Assembly: GCF_024397975.1 (NCBI RefSeq)
Contig: NZ_CP073745.1
Span: 1,142,501-1,206,500 of the forward strand
Direction: 5' to 3'
DNA from: Bacterioplanoides sp. SCSIO 12839
GTDB lineage: Bacteria; Pseudomonadota; Gammaproteobacteria; Pseudomonadales; Oceanobacteraceae
DNA: 64,000 nucleotides
The notes beneath the pieces are model-generated. The model was not told the origin of the DNA. It searched no databases and was given only the letters and a program-made list of their open reading frames with translations. The position numbers and the translations under genes were made by a program. Every line of letters starts with the position of its first letter. Position 1 is the stretch's first letter. Shown in pieces: positions 46,380 to 54,511 of this stretch.

Positions 46380-49134
46380 TTGGTGTATTGATCAGCAGCA
46401 GGCCAGCCTGACGGCTCCTGCTGAACTGGGCGGCAAAGCCCACAACCTGGCTTTTCTGAGTCGTTTTGGTTTTAACGTACCACAGTGGTGGGTAGTGCCG
46501 GTTGCCGCATTTGAATTACAGCTGCAACTGCGCACAGCCAATGGCGAGTCGTTAAGCGACTGGATTCAACAGCAGTTGCATCATTTTGTTGGAAAAACAG
46601 AAACGGAAGTTGATAGCCAGGCATTAACCCGGGCTGCTGAAGATATTCAGCAGCGTTTGGCTGAAGTGGGATTGCACCCGGATATTCTGGCTGCTGTTCG
46701 TGCGGCGTTGCCACAACAGGATTTGAACAGTGAATTCTGGGCGGTGCGCTCTTCTGTGGTGGGTGAAGATTCCGCTGGTGCTTCTTTTGCCGGACAAATG
46801 GACAGCTACCTGTATCAGAAAGGTGAAACCGCCATCGCGGATTCGGTATTAAAAGTGATGCAAAGTGCTTTTAATGCCCGTGCATTGGCGTACCGGTTAC
46901 AAAAAGGCCTGAGTGTGGTGAATATTCAGGCAGCGGTGATTATTCAGCGTATGTTGGATGCCGATGTTTCTGGTGTGATGTTTACCGCCAATCCGGTTAA
47001 CGGTAATCGTCGCCAGGCATTAATTTCTGCCACCTGGGGATGTGGCGAAGGTCTGGTGTCTGGCATTTGTAATGCCGATGAAATCACGGTGGGTTTATAC
47101 GATAACCAGATCGATGCCCAGACTGCGGATAAAGACATCGCTTTACGCCAGGGCCCTGAGGGTGGCACCGTTGAATTAGCGGTTGAAGAAAACCTGCGTG
47201 AGCAGCTGTGTTTATCGGATGCGCATATCCTGGCGTTACGCGATGCCGGTAAAGCCATTGCAGAAAGTTACCAGTCGCCACAGGATATCGAATGGTGTGT
47301 GCAGGATAATCAGATTTATATTCTGCAGGCACGTCCGGTGACGTCATTACCGCAAAAAAATTCTGATGAAGATCGTTTGCAGGTTTGGGATAACTCCAAT
47401 ATTCAGGAATCCTATTGTGGTGTCACCACACCACTGACCTTCAGTTTTGCCAACCGTGCTTATAAAACCGTGTACGAACAGACCATGCGTTTGATCGGCG
47501 TAAAAGAAGATGTGGTTCAGGCGCATCAGGGCATGTTGGAAAATATGCTGGGCCTGGTACGCGGTCGGGTGTATTACAACATTAATAACTGGTATCGCGG
47601 ATTATTGTTCCTGCCGTCTTTTAAAACCAATAAAGCGGATATGGAACGTATGATGGGTCTGCAGGACCCGGTTGATCTGATTCAGGATCGTGAATTAACC
47701 AGCAAAGAAAAATTAGCGCGTATTCCTCAAGTGATTCGTGCGTTATTTTCGATGTTGGGCCGTTTCCGAAAAATGGATCAGCTGGTGGAAAAGTTCCGCT
47801 CGATGTTTGCCGAGCAATACGCTTCGGTGCCACGTGAGCAATTACATACTTACAGTATGGATCAGTTAATTGAACTGAGTCGTTCTCTGGACGAAAACTT
47901 ATTGCAGCGCTGGACCACGCCCATCGTTAATGACTTTTACGTCATGATGATGAACGGCAAGGTTCACCGTTGGCTGGAAAAAACGGGTATCGAAAATATC
48001 GACCTGGTGCAGAACAATTTATTATCTGGTGAAGAAGGTATAGAAAGTACCGAACCGACCAAATATCTGCTGCGCTTATGTGATCAGGCCAGAACCCAAC
48101 CTTTATTGTTGCGTGCACTGCAGGAAACAGACAACGATCAGTTATTGACGTTATTACAGCAGCAGTTTCCGTCGTTTCACGCTCAGTGTTTGGATTACAT
48201 CGAGCGTTATGGTGATCGCACCATGGGCGAGCTGAAGCTGGAGTCAAAAACGTTGCGTCAGGATGCATCGTTTATGTTCGCCATCCTGAAAAATTTCCTG
48301 ACTCGTGATGATTTAACGCTGGAGACACTGGCACAAAACGAAGCCAAATTCCGCGCGGATGCAGAAGAGCAGGTATTCCCGCTGTTAAAACAGAAGTTAG
48401 GTGGCCGTGCGTTGGCTAAATTTAACAAAGATTTAGCCAAACTACGCGATGCTATTCGTAATCGTGAAAACATGCGTTTAGCCCGTACCCGTATGTTTGG
48501 TTTATATCGTGATATTTATCGCCAATTAGGTGAGCAGTTGGCCTTTTATGGTCAGCTGGATGAGGCGGAAGATATCTTCTATTTAACGGTGGAAGATATT
48601 TACGCTTATTCGGATGGTCGCAGTATCAGTGCGGTATTACGCCCTCTGGTGGCAGCACGCAAAGCCGAATTTGCTCAGTATGAAACTGAGGAAGAGCCGG
48701 CTCATCACTTCCACACCCGTGGAGTGGTGTATTGCAATAATGATTATGACTACCCGTTCCAGGAAGAAATTCCCGGTTGTGGTGGAGAGTCCGGTAATGA
48801 ATTGCAGGGCACCGGTTGTTACCCAGGCATTGTCGAAAACAATATTCGCCTGATTTTTTCGCCAGAAGATGAATTAAATCTGGATGGTCAGATTTTATGC
48901 ACAGTACGAACCGACCCGGGCTGGGCACCGTTATTTCCAACCGCTGGCGGCATCTTGGTGGAGCGTGGCTCAACTCTGAGTCACTCTGCTGTAGTCGCGC
49001 GTGAGCTGGGTATTCCGGCGGTTGTGGGCATTCCGGGGTTAACTTCGATTGTGAAAGATCGTGAGTTGGTTCGTATGGATGGCAGCAGCGGTCGGGTTGT
49101 TCGATTGGAGGTTGAGGCCGAGGCTGACGCTTAA
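46372..49134 (+). CDS. PEP synthase / rifampicin phosphotransferase-like dikinase
   Basis: 920 residues from the ATG at 46372 (GGAG 8 bases upstream; GTG 46357 rejected). Domain order: ATP-grasp PPDK-N domain (about 1-330, with LGGKAHNLAFLSR, AVRSSVVGEDSAGASFAGQ), a long helical central domain (330-800), then the phosphohistidine swivel domain with H871 in TLSHSAVVARELGIPAVVG. The C-terminal TIM barrel of true PEP synthase is missing. That order is the same as in rifampicin phosphotransferase (ATP + X-OH to X-P + AMP + Pi), and similar ATP-grasp/His domains occur in ligases such as PigC. The likely substrate is a hydroxyl of the cluster's lipid or isoprenoid. Confidence 0.87.
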   Translation: MTDWCIDQQQASLTAPAELGGKAHNLAFLSRFGFNVPQWWVVPVAAFELQLQLRTANGESLSDWIQQQLHHFVGKTETEVDSQALTRAAEDIQQRLAEVGLHPDILAAVRAALPQQDLNSEFWAVRSSVVGEDSAGASFAGQMDSYLYQKGETAIADSVLKVMQSAFNARALAYRLQKGLSVVNIQAAVIIQRMLDADVSGVMFTANPVNGNRRQALISATWGCGEGLVSGICNADEITVGLYDNQIDAQTADKDIALRQGPEGGTVELAVEENLREQLCLSDAHILALRDAGKAIAESYQSPQDIEWCVQDNQIYILQARPVTSLPQKNSDEDRLQVWDNSNIQESYCGVTTPLTFSFANRAYKTVYEQTMRLIGVKEDVVQAHQGMLENMLGLVRGRVYYNINNWYRGLLFLPSFKTNKADMERMMGLQDPVDLIQDRELTSKEKLARIPQVIRALFSMLGRFRKMDQLVEKFRSMFAEQYASVPREQLHTYSMDQLIELSRSLDENLLQRWTTPIVNDFYVMMMNGKVHRWLEKTGIENIDLVQNNLLSGEEGIESTEPTKYLLRLCDQARTQPLLLRALQETDNDQLLTLLQQQFPSFHAQCLDYIERYGDRTMGELKLESKTLRQDASFMFAILKNFLTRDDLTLETLAQNEAKFRADAEEQVFPLLKQKLGGRALAKFNKDLAKLRDAIRNRENMRLARTRMFGLYRDIYRQLGEQLAFYGQLDEAEDIFYLTVEDIYAYSDGRSISAVLRPLVAARKAEFAQYETEEEPAHHFHTRGVVYCNNDYDYPFQEEIPGCGGESGNELQGTGCYPGIVENNIRLIFSPEDELNLDGQILCTVRTDPGWAPLFPTAGGILVERGSTLSHSAVVARELGIPAVVGIPGLTSIVKDRELVRMDGSSGRVVRLEVEAEADA

Positions 49135-49170
49135 TTTCATCAGAAGTGCATGGCTATTACCCCGGATAAT

Positions 49171-49251
49171 TTTTCAGTCGCACCCATCGTAAGGCGCGTC
49201 CCTGCGCCTGCGATGGGCCCGCAATGTCCTATTGCTGCTATTGAAAAACAA
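49171..49251. repeat. Interspersed multi-hairpin repeat, copy C
   Basis: Outer ends TTTTCAG and TTGAAAAACA. Hairpin 1 is CCCATCG-T-AAGGCGC-loop-GCGCCT-G-CGATGGG. Hairpin 2 is GCAATGTCCTATTGC. It lies between the dikinase gene and the GNAT-like gene. Confidence 0.9.
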
Positions 49252-49330
49252 TCCAGGTTAATAGCTGTAAAAGATATCGAAAAACAATGCAGTTCTGGGC
49301 TTAAAAGGTATGCGGCCATGGGAGGGAATG

Positions 49331-50473
49331 ATGCAACTACCAGAATCTTTTTTTCAGACAGCAAAAAATATTTACCAGAACGATCCATACTGGTTAGGTG
49401 AAAACCCCGAAGTCATCCAAAAAGCTTTTTCTGATAGCAGTGACTATCAGAAAAACGGCGGGCAGGTTTGGGCAGATGTTATTACGAGTGTTAATGACAA
49501 TGGCAGCGAAGAGTTGTCACGCCTGGCAGGTTTCTACGACCCGAATATGAAAATTGACGGCGAGTCCGTCGCTTATTTTGGTTTCTGGGAAACCGCAGAT
49601 AGCACAGACAATAATACACAACTGTTTCAACGCTTTGAGTCTTGGGCAAAAGAACAGGGCGCACAAACCATCTACGGGCCAATCAACTTTAATACCTATG
49701 GGTTGAATCGTATTCAGGTGTTTTCAGAAGAAAGTCGGGCAGAAGGCAAAAAAGCTGAAACAGCCCCATTTATCGGTGAACCTTATAACCCTGAATACTA
49801 TGCCAGCTTATTAGATGGATTAGGGTACAGTATTCGTTACCGATATTTTACCCGGATCAATAATAACCCAGCAGAGTTGGCCGCAATGGTTGCACCTATA
49901 TTGGAGCGGGGGAAAACGGCATTGGCGGGTGAATTTGAATTTCACCGCTTTACGGGTGATATCTGGCGAGAAAAATTATCAGAGTTGTATCCAATTACCG
50001 ATAAAATGTTTCGTAATAACTTTGCTTATTCTCCTATTTCGGAAGAGCAGTTTAAGGCGGCCTGTGGCGAACCTTTTGCGAAAAAGTTATGCCCGAATAG
50101 CTCTGTGTTGGTGACGGATCGTGATGGTTCTATTGCCGGTTATTTTCTGGTGTTTCCGGATTTTAGCCCGCTGATTCGCCAGGGTATTACCACCGCAGAA
50201 GAAGCGAACTTTGAGCAGCATTTTGATGTGTTACCCGAGCCATGTATGGCATTAGCCAAAACCGGTGCAGTACACCCGGATTACCGCAAAGCTGGCTTAT
50301 TTACTCTGATGTCGATGCAGCTGACCACCTGGGGCGCGCCTTATTATCAACGTATGGCGGCCTCATTGGTACGCGAAGATAACCCATCGTTGAAATACGC
50401 CAGCAATGGTGAACAGGAAAGGGGTTACGCCCTGTACTTTAAAAAGCTGAACAAAACAGAAGGTGAGGTATGA
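49331..50473 (+). CDS. GNAT-like acyltransferase
   Basis: 380 residues from the second ATG at 49331 (GGAGG 5 bases upstream). The N-terminal half is unassigned; residues about 95-310 look like a GNAT-type region with GPINFNTYGLNRI, ILVTDRDGSIAGYFLVFPDF and GAVHPDYRKAGLFTLMSMQLT, the latter resembling a CoA-binding A/B motif region. I assign a GNAT fold with moderate confidence; catalysis is unknown. It could acylate an amine or hydroxyl in the pathway. The stop overlaps the next gene by 4 bp. Confidence 0.65.
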   Translation: MQLPESFFQTAKNIYQNDPYWLGENPEVIQKAFSDSSDYQKNGGQVWADVITSVNDNGSEELSRLAGFYDPNMKIDGESVAYFGFWETADSTDNNTQLFQRFESWAKEQGAQTIYGPINFNTYGLNRIQVFSEESRAEGKKAETAPFIGEPYNPEYYASLLDGLGYSIRYRYFTRINNNPAELAAMVAPILERGKTALAGEFEFHRFTGDIWREKLSELYPITDKMFRNNFAYSPISEEQFKAACGEPFAKKLCPNSSVLVTDRDGSIAGYFLVFPDFSPLIRQGITTAEEANFEQHFDVLPEPCMALAKTGAVHPDYRKAGLFTLMSMQLTTWGAPYYQRMAASLVREDNPSLKYASNGEQERGYALYFKKLNKTEGEV

Positions 50474-52065
50474 CAGATAATTTTTGTCGTCACTTTCTGG
50501 CTCAGGCAGAAAAACACCCACACCGTCCGGCACTGCGCATTCCACAAATGCAGGGGCTGGAATGTGTCGATGAAGATGTGATGACTTATGGTGAGTTGAA
50601 TCAACTGGCCGGGGCATTACAGCGCCACTGGTCGGATCATCATTTGCAATCGGGTGATCGGGTAGTGGTGATTGCTAAACCATCTCCGGCGTTATATGCC
50701 GTGGTGTTGAGTTTATTAGCGTCGGGTTTGGTGGCGGTATTTATTGATACCGGCATGGGGAAAACCAAAATTCGTCAGGCGTTGCAGGATGCAGATGCCA
50801 AAGCCATTGTCAGTATGAAGTCTGTATTGAAATTTCGCTGGTTAATTCCGGAACTACGAAAAATCAGCTGCTGGAGCATTGATGGTGCCGGTTTATTGTT
50901 GCGTGCATTACCGATGACGACGCGAGCGGATGATCAACTGAAATTAATGACTCCGGCACAAGGTGACCATGGTTTAATTTCGTTTACCTCTGGCAGTACT
51001 GGTCGGCCCAAAGGCGCTGATCGCACTCACAATAGTCTCGATCAGCAGCACTTTGCTATTCGCCATCACTGGCCGGATAAAGACGGCGAGGTGGATAGTC
51101 CGTGTTTTCCGGTATTGGTATTACATAACCTCAGTTGTGGCATGAGCACTGTGATGCCAAAAGTGGACTTAGCTACACCGGCGCAGGTTAACGTGCAACC
51201 TCTGGTAGCTCATTGGCAAAAACATCAGGTTGAACGTATCAGTGGGGCTCCTGCGTATTTTGCTGCCATTTGTGATTATTTAATGAGTAATAATCAATCT
51301 TTGCCACAAATCACCAGCTTAAGTATTGGTGGTGCGCCGGTGTCTCTGGAGCTGGCAACCAAACTGCGTGACGTATTTCCCAATGCCTGGGCACGAATTG
51401 CTTATGGTTCAACGGAAGCAGAACCCATCGCGGCACTGGAGTTAGACGAATATTTAACCTTCCCGGATCCGTCCGCGGGTTTATTGGTCGGCTCGGTTGT
51501 GGATGAAGCTGAGGTGTTGGTTGCACATGTCGATACAGAAGGGCAGCCAATTGCTTGTGCTCAGGGAGAAGCTGGAGAAATTCTGGTGGCTGGCCCACAC
51601 GTGCTGCAAGGTTATTACCAAAACCGCGCTGCGGATAACGCTAATAAAATTCCTCGACCCGAAGGGGATGTCTGGCATCGTACCGGTGATGTCGGGTATT
51701 TCGATTCGGAACAACGTTTGTGGTTAACCGGTCGTTTGGCGGATGTGATTCACTTAAAGAGTGGTTTAACGCAACCATTTCCGCTTGAGCAACAACTTGA
51801 TCAATTAGACGGTATTCAGCGTACAGCTGCTGTGCAGTGTGGTGATCAGCTGTGTTTGTTTATTGTCAGCGACGATGTTCTTAATGAAATAGAAGGTTTC
51901 ATTAAAGAGTTTTTGCCAGCGTCTTGTTGGGTATTAATTCGATTAAAAGAAATGCCGGTGGATGGTCGCCATAACAGCAAAATCGATCGACCAAGGTTGC
52001 GTCAGCAAATGGCGGTTGGGAAATTAAAAAATAAATTGGAAGAGAAATTTTTCGATAAACATTAA
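50470..52065 (+). CDS. AMP-dependent acyl-CoA synthetase / acid ligase
   Basis: 531 residues of the ANL adenylating family. A P-loop FTSGSTGRPKGADRTH (about 171-187), the AYGSTEAEP adenine motif, a GDVWHRTGDVGYFD motif, and the C-terminal lysine motif RHNSKIDR (Lys near 504) are all present and in order. It activates a carboxylate as acyl-AMP, then a thioester or other acceptor; the substrate is not readable. It follows the GNAT gene with a 4-bp overlap. Confidence 0.9.
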   Translation: MTDNFCRHFLAQAEKHPHRPALRIPQMQGLECVDEDVMTYGELNQLAGALQRHWSDHHLQSGDRVVVIAKPSPALYAVVLSLLASGLVAVFIDTGMGKTKIRQALQDADAKAIVSMKSVLKFRWLIPELRKISCWSIDGAGLLLRALPMTTRADDQLKLMTPAQGDHGLISFTSGSTGRPKGADRTHNSLDQQHFAIRHHWPDKDGEVDSPCFPVLVLHNLSCGMSTVMPKVDLATPAQVNVQPLVAHWQKHQVERISGAPAYFAAICDYLMSNNQSLPQITSLSIGGAPVSLELATKLRDVFPNAWARIAYGSTEAEPIAALELDEYLTFPDPSAGLLVGSVVDEAEVLVAHVDTEGQPIACAQGEAGEILVAGPHVLQGYYQNRAADNANKIPRPEGDVWHRTGDVGYFDSEQRLWLTGRLADVIHLKSGLTQPFPLEQQLDQLDGIQRTAAVQCGDQLCLFIVSDDVLNEIEGFIKEFLPASCWVLIRLKEMPVDGRHNSKIDRPRLRQQMAVGKLKNKLEEKFFDKH

Positions 52066-52085
52066 CAGAGAAAATTAAACGGATA

Positions 52086-52165
52086 TTTTTCAGTCGCACC
52101 CATCGTAAGGGGCATCCCTGCCCCTGCGATGGGCCCGCAACATCTTGTTGTTGCTTTGAAAAACA
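52086..52165. repeat. Interspersed multi-hairpin repeat, copy D
   Basis: TTTTTCAG start and TTGAAAAACA end. Hairpin 1 is CCCATCG-T-AAGGGGC-loop-GCCCCT-G-CGATGGG, a compensatory variant of copy C. Hairpin 2 is GCAACATCTTGTTGTTGC. It lies between the acid ligase gene and the CDP-alcohol transferase gene. Confidence 0.9.
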
Positions 52166-52204
52166 TACCGTTCACTTTTCTCTTTAATTTAAATGATTTG
52201 AATA

Positions 52205-53437
52205 ATGAAAAATATGAACTCACCTTGGTTAATTCGTTTAAATCGAGTGGACTGCATCACATTGTTAAGTGTGCCGTTGACGTTACTCGCTATCAGCGAA
52301 GTATTGCAGCAACACATCATGTCAGCGTTGGGGCTGTTATATCTGGCGATGACCGCGGATGCGCTGGATGGCATGTTAGCGCGGCGCTGGAATTTGACCC
52401 GCAACTTTGGCCGTTATCTCGATGGCTTTATGGATGTGCTGATTTATCTGCTGACACCGGCATTAATTCTGATGCAATGGGGCTTTACTGGTTGGTGGAT
52501 GATTCCGCTGGTGCTCATGGTTGGCTGTGGCTGCATTCGCCTGTCGGTATTTAATGAAACCGGCAATCTCGGAGAAGGAGAAGCTAATAAAGCTAACTCT
52601 GAGGAAGCTAAGCCCGAGGAGGAAGCTAAACCTTCTGAAACCTCAGTCGATGGTCTGGCGTATCAGGGCATGCCGGTATTCTGGAGCCTGTTTATTATTG
52701 CACCGCTGTTGTGGCTAAACACTCTGGGTGTGTTGCCGACGATAGCAACGAAAGTTTTGCTCGCGGTTTCTTTAACGGTATTCAGTTACCTGATGGTACG
52801 CAAAGCCCGCTTTTTTAAATTCAGCTCTCTCAGGCAAATCCTGGCACTGACCTTGGGTGGATTCCTGTTATGGACTCTGGGTAGTGAGAACGATGGCTTA
52901 GCTAAAGCTTTATTAACCGCCTTCTATTTACAAATTCCGGTGGTGATAGGTGGTGTACTGCACATGGTGGTGGTAAGCCGTGACTATCTCCCGGGTCTGG
53001 CGAAGCCGATCTGGAAAACGGCATTTGGTGCCAATAAAACCTGGCGCGGCTTTGTGGTAGTGCCGGCTTTAACGGCTGCTGGGGCGTTAGTCTTGCTGCC
53101 ATTCGAGTGGCTGTTAGGTGATCGCTCGCCTTTTGCAGGTTATTCGTTATTGCTTGCGGGTGCCATTGCCGGTTTAGGTTATATGTTGGGTGAGTTACCC
53201 AATTCGCTGGTTAAACGTCGTATGGGGATTGGTGCCGGGGAGCTGCCGGAGCAGGGCAAGGTGATTACCATTGCCGTGGATCAGCTGGACTCTGCCATAG
53301 GTGTGGCTGCCGCTTATTCCATCTATCTGGGCATCAGCTCCGACGTGGCGCTCTGGTACATCATCAGCTTCCCGCTGACGGCTTTGATTGTGAAAGACTG
53401 GCTGCATAAGAATGCACTGAAACAAAGCGCGGTCTGA
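52205..53437 (+). CDS. CDP-alcohol phosphotransferase fused to CarS-like (CDP-archaeol synthase) domain
   Basis: 410 residues. The N-terminal half is a CDP-alcohol phosphatidyltransferase: the Mg site D52-xx-D55-G56-xx-A59-R60-x8-G69-xxx-D73-xxx-D77 fits the family exactly. A Lys/Glu-rich linker follows (about 118-145). The C-terminal half (about 250-400) has FGANKTWRGF, GELPNSLVKRRMGIGAGELP, and a VDQLDS motif, the CarS/DUF46 pattern of CDP-archaeol synthase, which makes CDP-alcohols from CTP and phosphoalcohols. One protein could both activate and transfer a phosphoalcohol to a lipid. Several membrane helices are present in both halves. It is the last gene of the lipid cluster. Confidence 0.88.
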   Translation: MKNMNSPWLIRLNRVDCITLLSVPLTLLAISEVLQQHIMSALGLLYLAMTADALDGMLARRWNLTRNFGRYLDGFMDVLIYLLTPALILMQWGFTGWWMIPLVLMVGCGCIRLSVFNETGNLGEGEANKANSEEAKPEEEAKPSETSVDGLAYQGMPVFWSLFIIAPLLWLNTLGVLPTIATKVLLAVSLTVFSYLMVRKARFFKFSSLRQILALTLGGFLLWTLGSENDGLAKALLTAFYLQIPVVIGGVLHMVVVSRDYLPGLAKPIWKTAFGANKTWRGFVVVPALTAAGALVLLPFEWLLGDRSPFAGYSLLLAGAIAGLGYMLGELPNSLVKRRMGIGAGELPEQGKVITIAVDQLDSAIGVAAAYSIYLGISSDVALWYIISFPLTALIVKDWLHKNALKQSAV

Positions 53438-53453
53438 TGGTGGTGTGCAGTGG

Positions 53454-53481
53454 TGGACATGGTCATACGAATTCCTATACA
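53454..53481 (+). promoter_or_regulatory. Probable promoter of the rpsP operon
   Basis: A -35 TGGACA (53454-53459) and -10 TATACA (53476-53481) are 16 bp apart, 158 bp upstream of rpsP and just behind the lipid cluster's last stop. Confidence 0.5.
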
Positions 53482-53545
53482 CTACGCGCCCTTTTACTGG
53501 GGTTGGTATGCCTTTTCGGGGGCATGTCAGCGCCAAATTCTCAGT

Positions 53546-53569
53546 AAAACCGGCATTTATGCGGGTTTT
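53546..53569 (+). terminator. Terminator-like hairpin in the rpsP leader
   Basis: AAAACCGGC (53546-53554) pairs with GCGGGTTTT (53561-53569), 8 of 9 bases, with a 6-base loop and a short T-tail. It could end the lipid-cluster transcript or attenuate rpsP. A second small hairpin (ATGCC/GGCAT near 53506-53525) lies upstream. Confidence 0.4.
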
Positions 53570-53638
53570 ATTGAGGTATGTTAAACGGCAGGCGATTCCA
53601 AAACCTGTCATTGATAAACGATCGGAGTGATCAAATTT

Positions 53639-53890
53639 ATGGTAGTTATCCGTTTGGCCCGTGGTGGCTCTAAAAAACGCCCTTTCTATAGCATTAACGT
53701 AGCTGACGTTCGCATGCCTCGCGACGGTCGCTTTATCGAGCGTGTTGGGTTCTTCAACCCTGTTGCTCGTGGCCAGGAAGAGCGTCTGCGTGTTGATTTA
53801 GAGCGCGTAGAGTACTGGATTGGTAAAGGCGCTCAGCCAACTGATCGCGTAGCTAAGTTACTGAAAGACGTTAAGAAAGCAGAAGCTTAA
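53639..53890 (+). CDS. rpsP: 30S ribosomal protein S16
   Basis: 83 residues from the ATG at 53639, beginning [19 protein letters not shown], the S16 signature. The GTG at 53627 is an extension of the frame and is rejected. It heads the conserved rpsP-rimM-trmD-rplS operon with small gaps throughout. Confidence 0.98.
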   Translation: MVVIRLARGGSKKRPFYSINVADVRMPRDGRFIERVGFFNPVARGQEERLRVDLERVEYWIGKGAQPTDRVAKLLKDVKKAEA

Positions 53891-53908
53891 TTGACGCACG
53901 GGGAAGTT

Positions 53909-54475
53909 ATGGCAGGCCAGAACGCAGTGAGTAATGCCAATGATCAGGACATCACCATCCTGGGCAAAATTACTACCGCTTTTGGCATTAAAGGTTGGGT
54001 TAAGGTGTATTCGTATACCGATCCGATGACCAATATTCTGCAGTATCCCGTTTGGCTGTTGAACATCGGCGGCCAGTGGAAAGAATATAAACTGCGTGAT
54101 AGTCGTCCCCAAGGCAAAGGGTTAGCGGCAGCGCTGGAAGGTATCAACGATCGTGATCAGGCATTGGCCTTATCTCAGGTTGAAATTGGTATCCCAACCA
54201 GTGACTTACCGGAACTCGAAGAAGACGAACATTATTGGTTCCAGCTGGAAGGTCTGAAAGTATTCCATGTTTCTGATGAGAATGCTGACGGTCAATTGCT
54301 GGGTCAGGTAACGGAACTGTTTGATTCCGGCGGCGGAAATCAGGTGATGAAGCTGAAACCCTGCGAAGGCAGTGTGGATAAGCAACAACGCATGATTCCT
54401 TTCGTGGATGCAATTGTTCTGGATGTCGATCTGGATACTGGTGAGATTCAGGTGGACTGGGATCCGGATTTTTAA
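53909..54475 (+). CDS. rimM: Ribosome maturation factor RimM
   Basis: Binds S19 and the 30S head during 30S maturation. 188 residues from the ATG at 53909 (GGGGAA upstream). Two domains: the N-terminal RimM domain (LGKITTAFGIKGWVKVYSYTDP) and the C-terminal PRC-barrel with DEHYWFQLEGL and MIPFVDAIVLDVDLD. It lies 18 bp after rpsP and 36 bp before trmD. A TTG at 53891 extends the frame but is unlikely. Confidence 0.96.
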   Translation: MAGQNAVSNANDQDITILGKITTAFGIKGWVKVYSYTDPMTNILQYPVWLLNIGGQWKEYKLRDSRPQGKGLAAALEGINDRDQALALSQVEIGIPTSDLPELEEDEHYWFQLEGLKVFHVSDENADGQLLGQVTELFDSGGGNQVMKLKPCEGSVDKQQRMIPFVDAIVLDVDLDTGEIQVDWDPDF

Positions 54476-54511
54476 TCCGGTGCTAACAGGCTGGTATGAG
54501 ATTTGATCTCG

